From Macrocybe gigantea (lineage: Eukaryota; Basidiomycota; Agaricomycetes; Agaricales; Callistosporiaceae), in contig SJRY01000038.1 of NCBI GenBank assembly GCA_011319805.1, positions 124,001 to 188,000 of the forward strand: a stretch of 64,000 nt of DNA, written 5' to 3'. The notes under the pieces are model-generated. The model was given only the letters and a program-made list of their open reading frames with translations. It was not told the DNA's origin and made no database searches. Below, in pieces: positions 12,532 through 27,000 of the stretch (positions within the stretch are counted from its first letter, which is position 1; each line of letters begins with the position of its first letter). The position numbers and the translations under genes were made by a program.

Positions 12532-13463
12532 ATCACCGTATGCAGACGGGCGATAGTGGGGTGCAAGAAGACGAAATTCGTAACGAAAACGGTCCTATAT
12601 AACGGTGTGACTCAAGACTGGAAGAGGCGCAGAATCTGGACCCACAGCTTTATTGTCGTTACTTGATGTCGCTCATGGATGGGCATTTCAATAGGTGGCT
12701 GTGATGACGGTCAGTCAGCTGAGAGCACCTTTGTGGCAATGAGCCAGGCGCCCTGCAGGCGGGCTGAATATTTTTTTCTTCCCTTTTGCTAGGCGAAAAA
12801 ATTGCCCCAGTAAAGAGCATCAACTTGCCACCCAATGCGTTCATCCAAGTTTCTGTCTGTCCAGCAAAACGGCGGATCATGGTCACAGTATCGTCAAATC
12901 GTACCATGGCAACTTGATGGGACTTGCTAAAGCTCTCCATTCGTCAATTAAAGTTTTCGGCGCCATTTGCACGATGTTGTAACGTAAAGAGAGACCATCT
13001 TGTTTCGACACGCGGTACCACAAGGATTTCAAAGACCAGTTTGGGCATTTTCGCTTCTAGGCGGATGGTCAGTACCGGTCACCAGTTCCGTCTAATTTAT
13101 CGGTTCTTTGATTTTGTAGATATTTTGGAAATATGAGGGAATATAAGGGGGCCAACAATACAAATGAGTACCGTACGTGAGTGCAAGTAATCAAAAAAAA
13201 AAAATGAGAGATTGAAACGTTCCCAATGACCTCGTGCACCTTCTACAACGTTTAAGAAAATTTTACGGTCAAACGAAACCTCTGCCGCACAGAATGCGAC
13301 GATAACATAGATGGGAATAAGAAAAAAAATGATATGGTATAAGTACTGAAAAGAAGTCGGCTCAGAAGACTGCATTGTTGATGAGTTTAATTTGGAGTAT
13401 AAAAAGCAGATGAGAGCGAGAAAGACCAGGGAAAAAAAACAGATGATGCTGAACCGAACCACC
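12532..13463. other. Intergenic region between GNAT and HMG-CoA reductase
   Basis: About 930 bp holding the GNAT promoter and the HMG-CoA reductase 3' UTR. The largest reading frame (12659-12940, minus, 93 residues) has no recognisable motif and no splice-linked partner, so I do not call it. A/T homopolymers at 13192-13204 and 13321-13328. Nothing else seen. Confidence 0.4.
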
Positions 13464-16400
13464 TCATCGCGTGTACGGCGGCAAACTCGCTGTCGAGGAC
13501 GAAGGAGTGAGGGGCGTAGGCACGCCGCCTTCGCCAACGCCGCTCTTCTTATCAGAGCTGCCAACGAGCAGCCCGCCTCCTGTGCTAATACCGAAGCCCG
13601 GCGTGGGCGGACGCGACGCCGCGGGCGTGTTCACTTGGCTGCGATTGTGTGTGAGATGCGCACGGACGAGGTGACCGGCTGCGAGTGCGCTGATGAGCGA
13701 GAGCTCGCCTGCCATCACGGCAGCGGCAATGAGCCGCGCGAGTGTCTGCGCGTTCTGGCCAGGCGTAATTGGGTGCGCTCCTTTAATGCCTAGCATCTCA
13801 AGCACAGCCTGCTGCGGCGCGAGGACCGTGCCGCCGCCGATAGTGCCAACTTCGATCGAGGGCATGGTTATAGTCACAAGCAAGTCTTCGCCGTCGTTCG
13901 TCCTTGAGATTGAAAAAATCATTAGTACGAACTCGTACACGTGCCGTACGTCATGTGAATACACTCACGGTTCCATAAGTGTCATGCAGTTCGAGCTCTC
14001 CACGTTCTGTGCAGGATCCTGACCAGTGGCCAAGAACACGGCTGTCAGAATGTTTGCCGCGTGGGCATTGAATCCACCAATGCTTCCCGCCATCGCACTG
14101 CCAATCAAGTTCTTCTTGATATTCACCTCGCACAGGTTCTCTATCGTGGTCTTGAGCACGCTCTTGACAATCTTACCAGGAATGACAGCCTGCGCGACAA
14201 CCGACTTGCCCCGTCCCTCGATCCAGTTGATCGCGGCCGGCTTTTTGTCCGTGCAGTAGTTACCGGATAGGGCGAGGACAACCATCTCGGGAAACTGAGC
14301 CTTCATGACCTCAAGCGCCTTCTCCGTACCCTTGGAGATCATGTTCATACCCATCGCATCACCAGTCGCTGTAGCGAATCGCACAAACAGCGTCCTTCCC
14401 GCTAGCGCAGTCTTGAGCTTCTGCAGCTTCGCGAAGCGCGATGTGCTTTCAAACGCCTCTTTAACAAGTGCATAGCCATCCTCACTCGCGAGCCATGCCT
14501 TGGCCTCTGCCGCCTGCATAACCGACGGGAAATCAATCGCCGGTCCACGCGTCATAGCATCCTGCGTCAGCACAGTCGTCACACCGCCGCCAGCGTTGAG
14601 CGCCTTGCAGCCGCGCGACGTGGACGCAACGAGTGTGCCTTCAGCGGTGGCCATGGGGATCGGGTACATTGTGCCGTCAACCTTGAGGGGCCCGGCGATG
14701 CCAAGGGGAAGGGGTATATACCCGACTACGTTCTCGCAACACGCACCGAGGACGCGAGAGTAGTCGTACTTGGCCATGGGTACATCCGAATGCTCAAGTG
14801 TGCGGGTATTAGATGCTCGTGCTGCAAAGAAAACCAGACATGTCAGAGATAAGATGGGATATGACCTGTATGGAGACTCACAAATTAGAGCCCTTCTGAT
14901 TCTGACAGCCCTCTCAAGATCCTCAGGCTGGCCACCGAGGACCTTCTCCAGTGCATACGCCGCAATCTTGCCGTGCTGAGCCAGCAAAATGACCTCCTCG
15001 TCGTTCAGCAGTCCAAGCGACACGCTCAGCGGCCTCGGCCCATTCTCGAAAATATCCAAGCACTCCTCGAGGCTGCGCACTGTCGTCGGTTTGGCGTCCT
15101 GAGTTGCGTCTTGGTACTTCTCCGAGTACGGTGGGCTGCTCTCCTGTGGCTTGCCGCTTTCGACCGCGGACGCGGAGGCGGTGTGCGAGACTGACGGCGC
15201 GGGGTGATGAGTTTACCCTCGCCGATCGTGAGCTTACGATCCTTCAGCCGCTTGTCGACGTCCTCCAGCGTGAAAGTCGGTGCACCACGCGTCCACTCCT
15301 TCCTCCTCTCTCTCCTCTCTTCCTCCTCGTCTTCGCTTGCACGTCTTATCGACGGTGAGATGGCCTGCGGAGACGACGGCCTCTGCTCTTCTTTCTCGGG
15401 CCGTGCACCCGCGCGTTCCGACGATTGGGATGGTCGTGGTGACCTTCAAACCGCACGCCATCCTCTTTCCCGCCTGCAAAGCCGAAGCCAAGGCCAGCCG
15501 CGATACCCTTGAGAAGGTACCCGTTTAACGAGATACTGATCGCGAGCGCGACGACAATCCATTTGGACAGGACAGGGTCACCGACGAGGCGCGTCCAAGA
15601 CGACATGAATCGCTCAATGCTCGTGATCCCCGCGGCGGGACTGTTTGCTCGTTCATATGCGGCACGCTCATCTTCCTGCTGTGAGTAGGCAATCACGGCG
15701 GGAGAAGCGTTCCGAGCGGCAGAAGCGAGGACCTCGGCGCTAGGATTGACGCGAATCCAGATGGGTGGGGACACTTTAACGATGAGCTCCGGCTTTCGCT
15801 TGCCATTGAGTTTGATCATCTCTTCTTCATCTAGATCCAAATCTTCCTCTTCGATTGGAGACGAGGATGAAGCAAGAGCGAGGGCATCCAAAACGCTGTG
15901 AACGCTCTTTTCCGTAATGTCGACCTTTCTAGCGCCAACACTTCCGGTATTGATGTTCAGTCCGGAAGACGTGAGGCTGAGGCTGCTCCCGACGCCAGTG
16001 ATCGCCGAGCCAGCCTTGGAAGATGCAGGTCCGGTCAGAGGGGTGATCAGGTTCAGGATATGCAGGGTCAGGAAGGAAGCGATTAACAACAACTTCAATC
16101 TTGCAACGGGATTTTCCTCTTGCCCCTTTTCAAAGTCTTCCGCGTTGGTCCTGCGGGACCTGTTGCCATTTGCGAGATGGCTTCCCTTGACACCTATGAG
16201 ACGTTGAAGCAAGGTAGGTGGTGCAGGCTGTTGAGCTAGTGCGCTGGGGCGACCGGATGAGCGAGAGATCGGTTTCGGAGAATGGGATATGACGAGAAAG
16301 GTGATGTGGAAGAGACGGAGGAGATGGAAGGCGCGCGAGAGCGAGTCCGGTTTCGCGTTTGAGCGCGAACGGTCTTGATTCTGCGAACCTATAGAGAACG

Positions 16401-17766
16401 AGGTGAGCAAAACCTGTTCAACATGGTTTAAGGCACGATAAACGGACCTCGATCATGATGCCCAGGACGCCAACGAGATACGTGCACATCAACAGACAGT
16501 CGATCGCTAGCAGGAGCGCGGCAAGTGCACAAACTTCCTTGAGTCCACTGACTTTGGAGTTTGCGCCGACAACCAATACGGCGATTTCCAAAATGTAATC
16601 GCGAATGATAGGAGGGTACGTAAGATTGAGAGACTCGGACAGAATCTTGGTAGCCGGTTTGAGTGGGAGTGGCTGGCTGGACGACGAGGGGAGGGATGAA
16701 AGGGCCACCGGAGGCGTGGTCAGGTGAGGGTGGAGGAATACAGCACGCGCGAGTCGGAGCGGCTTGTCAAACCCAACGGTACATACGAGGAAGGGAAGAG
16801 CTTCTGTGAGTGCGACAGGATCTATTGGAATGTTCAGCGCCATTGCGATGGGTAGGGAGAGAAGGAGCGCGAGGATGGATGAGGACATGATGGCGGCTGG
16901 CAGCCAAAAATTGGAGCCAAGCGAGCGAGAGCGGGAAATGAGAAGATAGAACGTGGTGTGCATAAGGACGTAACCGAGGAGGATGAGGAGGATGTCGAGC
17001 GAGTCGGCTTTTTTGGCGAGGTCCCAGAAGCGCAGCACGAGCGCGCGGAGGGCGTACGCCATCCACTTGGAGGACTTCATCTGGCCTATAACGGGCTCCG
17101 CCGAGGCAGCGTTCGGGTGGATGACAGGACGTCAAAGGTCGTGCCAGCGGTGTCTGGCGGCGAAGATAGGGAGAGCAAGGAGGAGACAAAGTCATCGCGT
17201 GCACCGGGGTGGAAAGTAAGGGATTGGACGAGTGCGGGGGCGAACTGCTGGTGCGTGAAGCAGTCGGAGAACAGAGCGGAAGCAGATGAGCGGTTGGGCA
17301 TGAGGGCAGGGCGGTAGCAAATGGAGGGGTATTGTCGACCAGAGGAGGCGGAGAAGGAATGGGTGAGGTAGGTGGTCAGGTTCGTCGCGGACGCCACTAA
17401 TTGTGGGTCATCGAACGACAAAAGGTGCTTCACGGCCGGTTCAAAGGTGAAGACGAGTTGCTGGAGCTCGAGGGGCACAAACGAGTCTTCCGGTCGCGGG
17501 TGGAGCCATCTATGCTCCCGAACGGGAATCCATTGTCCCTGACGGAGGATGGCATGGGTGGGTCGGAAGACAGAAACGGTGGTCGGGGCGAAGAAGGCAG
17601 AATGCTTGATGGCGTTGAGGATGTGGAAGTAGGCAAGGGTACCGACAATGGAGAAGAAGACGATGGTCTCAATTGGGTTATATGCGGCCTGGATGGCGAA
17701 GGGGCGAAGCAGAGCCCGTGGACCACGAAGAAGGGTGGTTGCCACGGTGCGTGCGTGGCGGAGCAT
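13464..17766 (-). CDS. HMG1: 3-hydroxy-3-methylglutaryl-CoA reductase
   Basis: Rate-limiting enzyme of sterol/isoprenoid synthesis, ER membrane. Start chosen at 17766 ([13 protein letters not shown]). The N-terminal half has a first membrane segment ([19 protein letters not shown]), a lumenal loop, and a sterol-sensing-like multipass region ([39 protein letters not shown]). The linker is Ser/Glu-rich. The catalytic half has [30 protein letters not shown] (Glu), [15 protein letters not shown] (Lys), GDAMGMNMI (Asp), GTIGGGT and [14 protein letters not shown] (His). Introns include about 13906-13970, 14822-14883 and 16390-16449. Four points need one extra G/C to stay in frame: 17115-17117, 16246-16249, 15438-15442 and 15201-15204. 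All lie in C/G runs (minus strand CACC or CCCC), and each restored junction reads as family sequence (e.g. [20 protein letters not shown] to the Ser-rich linker to [17 protein letters not shown]). Confidence 0.95.
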
Positions 17767-18870
17767 CGTCGTGGTCGACGAGCAAAGAAGGGGGGAGAAG
17801 GAGGAGGACCGGGGAGGATGTTGTTGGATGAGGACAATATAAACCGTACGACTCGAATTTTTTGGGCGCATCTAAAAATGGAAAACAAGACCCCTGTCAC
17901 CGGTCCTTGTTCGGTCCTCCGGCCGTTTTGATTTGCTGTGCTGCAGTTGCCAGATTTGTATCATTTCCCATATGATCCATCCTCAACTCGGTGTCGCGTA
18001 GATGTCTTATCTCACTCCTGCCCTGCAAGGTATTAGTCTCACATCGTGTACAGTCAATCCTGTTACTGTATTGAAGGTATACGCGAAATAACCAAGGAAT
18101 AATCACGACTCGCGCATTGACCAATACCACGTATGAACGCACTCTTTATCTCAACCCAGAGTAGAAATCGGCGCGAGGACTATCGCGAAAGCTGAAACTG
18201 CCGCTCCGAATTACATATCTCTTCAGGCATGACGCCTTTCGCTCATCCGCAGTACAGATGGTGCGCTGTGTACTAAAATTTAAACCAATGCCGAATCCTC
18301 TGGTTAGTAAACTTGGACACGAACACACCTGGAATCTTGACACCGCTATGTCGGCAAGATTGAATTCGCAAAAGAAGGACAGGCTTCGCCATTACTTAGA
18401 GGCGATCAGCAACGCTCAACCAGCAGAGTATCTGGTCATGGGGCTGTTAAGATGCAGACGTTCTGGCAATCAGTGGGTCAAAATGTATTGCCGGCTTTCA
18501 AGAGTGCCATCGTTTGCTTGCTATACCACTTGTGTACGATATGACTGCACGAGGCGAGCTAGGGCGCCCACCATTGCAGCAACTCCGGTGTACAAAAAAT
18601 CATTGACCTGCACAACGTGTGTAGCTATCTTGAACATGCAGCAAGGCCAAAATGGAGTTGTACCCTTTCAACATACCGATTCTATCATGCCATGCCGGGC
18701 CGGCTCCGGCAAACTGACTCAGCGGCATAAATGCCAAAACTATACAGTCGATACTGGCGATTGCCGAATCCCTCGACGAGCAGGACAACCAAAACACCTC
18801 GCGCGGGGCTCGCCTGCGAATCTCGTCTAGTCGTCACTCATCAAAACCAATCAAAGAACAAGCAGCCGCC
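17767..18870. other. Divergent intergenic region, HMG1 / eL42
   Basis: About 1.1 kb containing both promoters. On the minus strand tttatatt near 17836-17843 could be the HMG1 TATA element, about 70 nt above the chosen ATG. Reading frames here (for example 18258-18830 plus, 190 codons) show no domain, no composition bias of coding sequence and no intron signals, so I do not call them. Confidence 0.4.
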
Positions 18871-19561
<691 letters not shown>

Positions 19562-20488
19562 GCGCCTTACCGCATCTGCATATATGTACCCCTGTTTATG
19601 CTATCACCTCTTTCACCGCGCTTTTTTCATTCGCCTGTCCTCTCACGCGACTTTTTTTTTTCACCACCTATGAAATGAGAAATATGACATGATGCACAAG
19701 GCATATGGATAAGCTGTCAATAGACAGGCTCAATTATTCTTGTACAGTGCGGCGTCTTATTCTTTCCTGCTCGGCTGGAAGCAGTAAAGGGCAGTCCGTA
19801 TCGGCAGCGTCTCAGATCCGACCTGAGTGGGTGTAAGAGAAAAAGAACGCTCTGATTTCCGGGGTCCTTTGCCAACGTCAACCCGACGGTGCGACAGAGA
19901 AAATTTTGCAATGGGTGCGTGCCATGCCAGCTTGGGCGACAAGGAAAAGAAACCGGTGTGTTCGGCCGTCCGATGACTTTCAGGGGAGATTGGGTTAGAC
20001 AGATGACACAAGAGAGCACAGCCGCTTCTGGAGGTGAAAGATAGTTGAATTCTCCGTGATTGGGCCCGGACGGTGATCAACACCAGGAACGATGACGCTC
20101 CCATGATCAAACGGTCCACAATCAGCTATGGCACTTCTATCAATTTGGAGCGTAAAATGACGACTTGTCTATCGATGTCGTCTCCATTCTCCGGCCTTTA
20201 ACGCCCCGGCCGCGTTGCAGGAGACAAAGGAAGGAGCGAAAGCGGTAATTGGGTCGCTTCCGAGAGAACATTCGGTGGCTGCCCAGCAGTCCTTTATGTA
20301 CATTGTTGTGCGGATAAGATCAAGATCTATGTAAGAATCATGGACAATGTCGTGAACGGACTACGAAAGGTAAGTAGATAATGCGAAGAGCCGCGCGCTT
20401 GTCTCTCCCTTTTCACTACCCTCCAAGGCGGAGAGATGGTTTTTTCTGACTCCCGCACTCTCTTCATCGCACCGACCACGAATCACCA
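19562..20488. other. Convergent intergenic region, eL42 / NAA15
   Basis: About 930 bp between two 3' ends, longer than needed for UTRs. Minus-strand frames at 19717-20119 show no domain, and adjoining frames do not splice together. No feature recognised. Confidence 0.4.
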
Positions 20489-23400
20489 TCAGTTTTCGTT
20501 TTCCTTCGCTGCATCAACAGTGGCATTGGCCACCACGGCGCGCCTGCGCAGGACCTCCAGTTCCACAGCTGGCTTGAACGTTGTCGACAGCTCAAATCTT
20601 TTATCGCACGCCGCCCGGAATTCGTCCACTTTGGACGAGCTGATGGCCGTCAGGAACGAGATGAAATCAAGCGCCGTCTGTTTTCGCCCCATATCAGTAA
20701 CTCAGCAAGGACAAAGAATGACGGAAGAACAAGAAGAAGAATAGAAAGAGGATTAGTCACCCTGATGTCCAGCTTCACTTCCTCTCCGAGCGCCGCGAAC
20801 GCTGTCGCCTCGGCTTCCTCCAGCGGTGCCTCCAGTCGCTGCGACACTTTGGCGGCCGCAAGAATAGCCTTCGGATCCGTCGAGTGTCGCTGTAGGTACT
20901 GCGAGTTGAGCGTCTCCAGCGACACTTCCGCTGGCAGGAGCTTCGACACCTCTTCCATAAACACGGGACCTATAGGCGCCGGCGGCTCTTGCGGCAAAGC
21001 GGCCGCTGATGTTGCCAAGAAGCATCAGTCAGAGCGCCGGCTTATAAAGGTCATACGAACCTGTTTGATGCAAGTGCACTAGTCGTATGTGCAACTCTGG
21101 ATGTTCAGCGTCTAGCGCCTGTGCGCGGTTCAGCGCTTTGACGGCTTGCAACAGTTTTCCTATTGCCATCCCAGGAGGAAAAGAGTAGCCATGAGCATGA
21201 CTGGTAAGAAAGGACAGCTTGAACCGCGTACTCCTACGAATGGCGACGTCGTACACGACAATCCAGACGTCGATGTTTTCTGTTGCCAGGGTCAACAACG
21301 GAGTGAGGAGCTTGGCGGCCTGTTCTAATGGATCATTGACGCCCAATAGCTTCAAACCATCCGGGTCCTCGTCCTTTGAAGGCTGCGCGTCTAGGCCTTT
21401 GTCTTCGTTAGTACTCTGAGCAGGTGCTGAGTGATGAGTTAGGGATCAACTCTCGTCGTCAAGTGCACCATCCTGCATGATACCTTTTTTAGCTTCCTCT
21501 TGAACTTTTTGGGCGGCTCTTTTGGCCTTTTTCTTCGCCTTTTTCTCGGCATCAGTGAGTTGGCCTATGAGTTCGGCTGTGAGAATTGCGAATCGCTAGG
21601 ACTGAATGATATGGATAGTTACTTGAGGTGGATAACGCTGTGGCAATGGATGGATCGTCGTAAACTGCGACATATATCTACGATAAAGATCGGATGATGG
21701 TTGACTTTGCAGAGCAGAAAAATACACTGACTCTAGACGCCGCCAGCGCGGCCTTTACGTATACTGGATGTGATCGCAGCTGGTCTTCCCATTTCAGCAT
21801 TCTGAAACAAGGTCAGCATTGTTCCAAGTACGGAAAACGTGTGGAGGAAGACGAACTTGATGTAGATGTTAATCGTAAATTTCCGTAGATTGTAGCCGTG
21901 GAAGTCGTATTGATCATCCTCAATTTCGCTAAATATCTGTTATCAAGAAGCCGGTCACACAATGAGAACACTCGGTGTCAAACGGCTGGATAATGTACCT
22001 TGTGAATAGCCGTGTATTTTTTCAGTGCCAGGTTTAGCTTGCCATTCTGGTAGTGAGTGTCGGCGACCTCGGTGAGATACAGTAGTGACTGCATGTCTTC
22101 TAAATCTGCGCCGGGGCTTGCAGCGTCTTTCTAGGAGTTCGCTGTTAAGACATTCGCAAATTGACGGGCGGCAAGAGCGAGGAAAAACTATATGCACCTT
22201 CGTGAACAACCCAAAGACGGCGCTAGCCTCGTCGACGAGACCCGCCCTGAGGAGGTACTTGCCACACTTGGTGTTCAAGAACCGGTCCTGACCGTCCAAG
22301 AGCCGGGCCTCGTCGAGACACCGCGCGGCACCGAACAGGTCGCCGGCGCGCTTAAGGATGCGCGCCTTGCATGTGTAGAGCTCCGGAAGCGTCGGGGTGT
22401 GACTCAGCGCGGTCTCCACGAGCGATAGCGCGCGCGGGAATTCCGCCAGGTAAGAATAATGCTGTGCAAGGAAGTACAGAGTCCAAAGGTACGACGTCGG
22501 GTCAGGGGAGCCTGCGGGCGATGTGAGGGACGGGTCTGGCGCGAATTCTTGCAGCGTGGATTCGGCGGTGTCTTCAATGATCTGGCGCTTGGCGTCATCG
22601 TGGTAAAGGGATTTGAGGTCCGCAAATAAAGAAGGAATGCCCTTGACCAGGGCAGAATGCATGTATGCCTTAACGAGGTCGCGAAATTCGTCACCCGATG
22701 CGAGGCTTAATGCCAACCGTTTTGGGGCCGTCGCCTTTGGTATTTGCCTTGAAAAGTCACCCAAGATTTGGAGCGCCTCTGTCCCGCCTAACTCTTAATT
22801 TTTTTTTTCAGAGCTCGTTTCGATGCCATGAAGAAGAAAATTTACCGAGATCCAGCGCTTGGCTTGAAATATATCCACGGTAGTAGTCATAGCAATCTGG
22901 GTTGTGCTCGATCAAAGCACGCCAGGCATTTGCTGTTTCCTCAGAGCCAAGTTTTGACAATAATCGGGCTAGGAAAAATGAGGAAAAGATGACAAAACGA
23001 ATGGGTTGTAGCGCAGTACTTGCCTCGAGTTTCCATGATGGCCATGCGGTCGACGATAGCCCTGGTTTTGGCGTTCACATCCAGCATCGTAAGAGCCTCT
23101 GAAAATTCACCCATTTCCTCCAGGACTTGAACATGGTATAGAACGGTCTCCGAGTGTTCAATATCGTAATCTGGCACGTTCTAAATCAAAAATGGAGTGT
23201 TTGAACGCTCCATATCTTCGTTGCACCCACCTTCAGTGTTCTCTCATACTGCTCCAAGGTACGTTTAGCGTCTGCGAGGTTTCCATTTAGATGATATGCA
23301 ACTGCAAGAGCGATCCAGTGTTGGCGATGATTGGGCCGGAGTCTGAGAAGAGTATGCCGCGTTTCCACGAGACTATCATACAGCCGTAGCTGGGTCTGTA

Positions 23401-23903
23401 GCTGGGCTGCGTCGCGCAAAATGTTGAGGTTATCCTGCGCAAGCCGCAAGTCAGACAGGGCGCCTTGAGTTTCAACATATACCACGTATACGAACGCACT
23501 TTGTCAAATCGCAGGGCCTGTGTGTACGATTTAAGCGCCTCCTCATAGTTTTTCTCGCCCTTCTGTATGAGACCGAAGACGTGCCAACATATGTGAGAGG
23601 TTAGATCGAGACGCATGCCCTTCTTGACGAGGTCGATGCCCTCCTCACGTCTGCCCATGTGGGTCAAGATGAGACCCTTCATGCACAGTGTCTCTGTAAA
23701 CGAGACTCAGAAACGAGAAACGGGATATCAAGCAGATCCGGAGGCTCACCGCCATGCTCAGGAAATTTCTTGAGGATCTGATCGGCGGTCTTCTGGCCTT
23801 TTTTGAGCTGGCGTGTCTCATAGAGAGTGAGGAGCTCCTTGAAGAGGGACGCCTCCTTGGAGGGCAGGGCCCGCTTTGGGGGAATCGGCGGGACCTTGGA
23901 CAT
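20489..23903 (-). CDS. NAA15: NatA auxiliary subunit NAA15 (TPR superhelix)
   Basis: Ribosome-anchoring scaffold of the NatA N-terminal acetyltransferase; partner of catalytic Naa10. Start MSKVPPIPPKRALPSKEASLF at 23903. TPR helices follow: ETLCMKGLILTHMGRREEG, FDKDNLNILRDAAQLQTQLR, LRPNHRQHWIALAVAYHLNG, VPDYDIEHSETVLYHVQVLE, AIMETRARLLSKLG, CYDYYRGY. A C-terminal Lys/Ala-rich helix (LTDAEKKAKKKAKRAAQK) follows WEDQLRSHPVYVKAAL, as in the family. The intron at 23023-22969 (55 nt) is GC-AG (donor gcaagt, acceptor cctag); its removal gives METR-ARLL. Another intron uses gttcgt near 21843. Stop at 20489. It starts 107 bp from PDS5 on the other strand. Confidence 0.92.
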
Positions 23904-24010
23904 GGTCTGTGGACGAAATGGTCAAGCTATCGGCGTACAAACACGGCAGACCTGGTGCCAAACTCAAACAACGCGTGCATGCGCGCTTCCTCCTCCCCCA
24001 CATCAAAGCT
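23904..24010. promoter_or_regulatory. Compact bidirectional promoter NAA15/PDS5
   Basis: Only 107 bp separate the start codons of NAA15 (minus) and PDS5 (plus). An in-frame upstream extension of the PDS5 frame exists (ATGs at 23876 and 23918), but PDS5 proteins begin at the MVAQTR-type start used here. Both promoters, and the 5' UTRs, must fit here or overlap the partner gene. Confidence 0.5.
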
Positions 24011-27000
24011 ATGGTTGCCCAGACGCGCCATGCTGCCCCCAAGAAGAGGCTCCAATTCCACGACAAGCTTCTTGCAAAGGGCCTCTCTACCGATGCGCTT
24101 CTCAAGAAGATGAAAGCTCTCCACACCGAGCTCGCGGCACTCGACCAAGAGAACGTCGACGTCAACTCCCTCGGCGCGGTGCGCAAGGAGCTCATTAACA
24201 CATCTATTCTCCTGCACAAGGACCGCGGTGTTAAGGCTTATGCCGCCTGTTGCCTCGCAGACATTCTCAGACTCTACGCTCCCGACGCACCATATACCCA
24301 ACCTGAACTCCGCGACATCTTTCAGTTCTTCTTCCGCCAGCTCTCTGCAGGCCTAAAAGGAACGGATTCGCCTTATTATAATGAATATTTTCACTCCTCG
24401 AGTCCTTGTCGACCGTGAAGAGCGTCGTCCTCGTCTGCGACCTGCCATCCGCGGACGAAATCATGGCCGAGATTTTTCGTGACTTCTTTACCCTCGTGAA
24501 GCGAGATCTGGCGAAGAAAATAGAGATATTCACCGCCGATATTCTCGTCGCTCTCATCGACGAATGCCAAACGTTACCGTCAGAGGTATTGGAGACCATT
24601 TTAGCGCAGTTCATGGACGAGAACACTGTACGTTTTCAATTCATCTTTCCATTTAGCATTCCACCATCAAACTTGGATGATGGAAGCAAGGCCACGATTT
24701 AATTGCCCCATGTCTCCTGTCATCTCATCGTCTCATGCTTTTTTCCATGACCAAGCAACTTAATGACTTTATAGAAAGTGGAACGGCCCACGTTTCGGTT
24801 GGCCGTGCAAGTCTGCAATGCGACGGCGGATAAATTGCAGCGGCATGTCTGTCAATACTTCACGGATCTGATAGTCAGCAACTCTCGTGAAGAAGAGGAG
24901 GATATGGACGAGATACGCAATGCACACGAGCTTATCAAGCGCCTCAACCAGTCTTGCCCGGGCCTGCTTCACAGCGTCATTCCCCAACTTGAAGAAGAGC
25001 TTCGCTTCGAAAATCTGTCGCTTCGCGTGTTGGCAACTCAGGTGCTGGGAGAGATGTTTGCGGGCAAGGGCGGGATGGACTTGATCAGGAAGTATCCGAC
25101 GACGTGGAATTTATGGCTTTCCAGGAGAAACGACAAATCTGCTGCGGTTCGTCTAAAGTTCGTCGAAGCTTTGCGAGGATTGGTCGTCAATCTTCCAGAG
25201 GAGAAGGATGTTATCGAAGGTTCGTCGCCACTTCTGCTTAGAGCCTTCGGATATAGCAACCCGACCCTCATAGAATCGTTGATGTCTAAAATATTTGACC
25301 CCGAGGAACGCGTTCGAGCTGCCGTATGCAAGCTTTATGGCCAGTTGGATTACGAGACGGCCCTCCACCATGTGACGGAGGATCAGCTACATGCGGTCGC
25401 CGGCCGGGCGTTAGATCGAAAGGTAATACTCGAGAACCGTCAATTCAATTAGCTACGTGCTCATGACCTGCTAGCACTCTGTTAGGGTGGAAGCGCTGTC
25501 CAGCATAGCAAAGTTGTATAGTCTCGCTTATCCTGAGATGTGAGTCGATGTATATTTTCTTCGTTTTCTTCCCTGCTGAGACATGCTCGTCCAGCGAAGA
25601 CAATGAACCTTTGGCTATCAAACAATTTTCCTGGATTCCCAACCAGATCGTTGAGGCTATACAAGGCAACCTCGAAGTCCGGTACGCCTTGTCTGTTCCG
25701 CGTCACACGTCATGTGAATAAAACATGCATTAGGACGTTTGTGGAAGAAATCGTCGCAGAGTACATCCTACCACTTCCATCAAGTTCGCCATCAGTATCA
25801 AATTCAAAAATGTTGAAGTCGACGAGGTGGCTTGGGTAGACCGCCTTCTCAACACGATGAACTACCTTCAGGAGAAGGCCGTCAACGCCGTTCTGGCTTT
25901 CACAGGTCTCAAACAAATGTAAGGACTCTTTTTCCCACTGATGGACAAAAGCAAACATTCTCCCAGCCGTCCGACGATCTACGATCACCTTCTCGACGCT
26001 TGCGTCAAATTCAATGTTTGTGTCTAGTTAATAGCAATGCCGACATTCGTCTTATTCCTTGACAGGGCGGTGTTATTGATGAAAATGAGGAGCAAGTTAC
26101 TCAACGATTGAACATTCTTATTCAACATGTTTCAGGTGTGCAGCGTTTTATCAACTTGGTCGCTGCCCTGATCCGTTGTAATGTAAACAGGGTACTTCCC
26201 CGATCCTCAAAAAGCCAAGGACGACCTGCACACTTTCGCTAAATTGAATGAAAACCGGCTGTACAAATTGTGGAAGACCTGCATGGACCCACAAACAGAC
26301 ATCAAAGGTCTCGTTAAGGCGACGGTAAGGATGATATATCGTTTTAGCCCACAAGCCTTCTCTTTATGACTTGTTCCCAGAACGACTTCCAGCGCCGCGT
26401 CGAACAAGTTTCTGCATCTATCGCCCCGACCATGAACACCCTTCTCCGACGCTGCAGTCCCCGGATTGTCAACCAATCATCTATACCCACCCTTCTCAAG
26501 CGTCTCCAGAAAAGCAACGAGGCGACCCAGAAACACGCCCGTACACTGTTAACCTTCGCCTCCAAACATGCCCCCGCCCTATACCAACCACATATCGCCG
26601 AGTTCGTCAAAGGCATTGCGGACGAAAAGAACACCGCTCTGGCAGAAGTGTGCTTGCAGGCCCTAGCCGCGGCCATCAGATGGAATAAAGACCTAATGCC
26701 GACAGAGAAGTGAGTGAGCGCCGGTTTATCGAACATAATGTGCATGATTGAAAGGGTATCTGTATTTTTGAGGCGGACCGTCGAGCGGATCACAAGGCTG
26801 GTGATGCAGCTGATTACCGTCATGCGAAGTTTGCCGCACGGATACTTGCGCTCTCCAAAGACAAGGACGAAATTTGCGCACAAGTTGTTGAGGTCTGTCT
26901 TATTTTCCATGGTTTACTACTCCCATTGCTGAAGGGGGTATCCTGACAGAGCATCAATGAATCCTTGCCTCACGCTTCCCCCGAAGCGATTGTCGCTCAT

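Noticed and set aside
12659..12940. 93-codon minus-strand frame between GNAT and HMG1
   Set aside because: No recognisable motif and no partner exon; likely random in 5' flanking DNA.
15438..15500. A 53-nt intron (gtcacc...aaag) in HMG1 in place of a missing base
   Set aside because: It would keep the frame, but the donor and acceptor are non-consensus and other breaks in the same gene have no such intron, so one missing base is simpler.
18258..18830. 190-codon open frame (plus) upstream of eL42
   Set aside because: No domain, no conserved motif, and it occupies the expected promoter region of a ribosomal protein gene.
19717..20119. Two overlapping minus-strand frames between eL42 and NAA15
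   Set aside because: They overlap in different phases and neither shows motifs or splice links.
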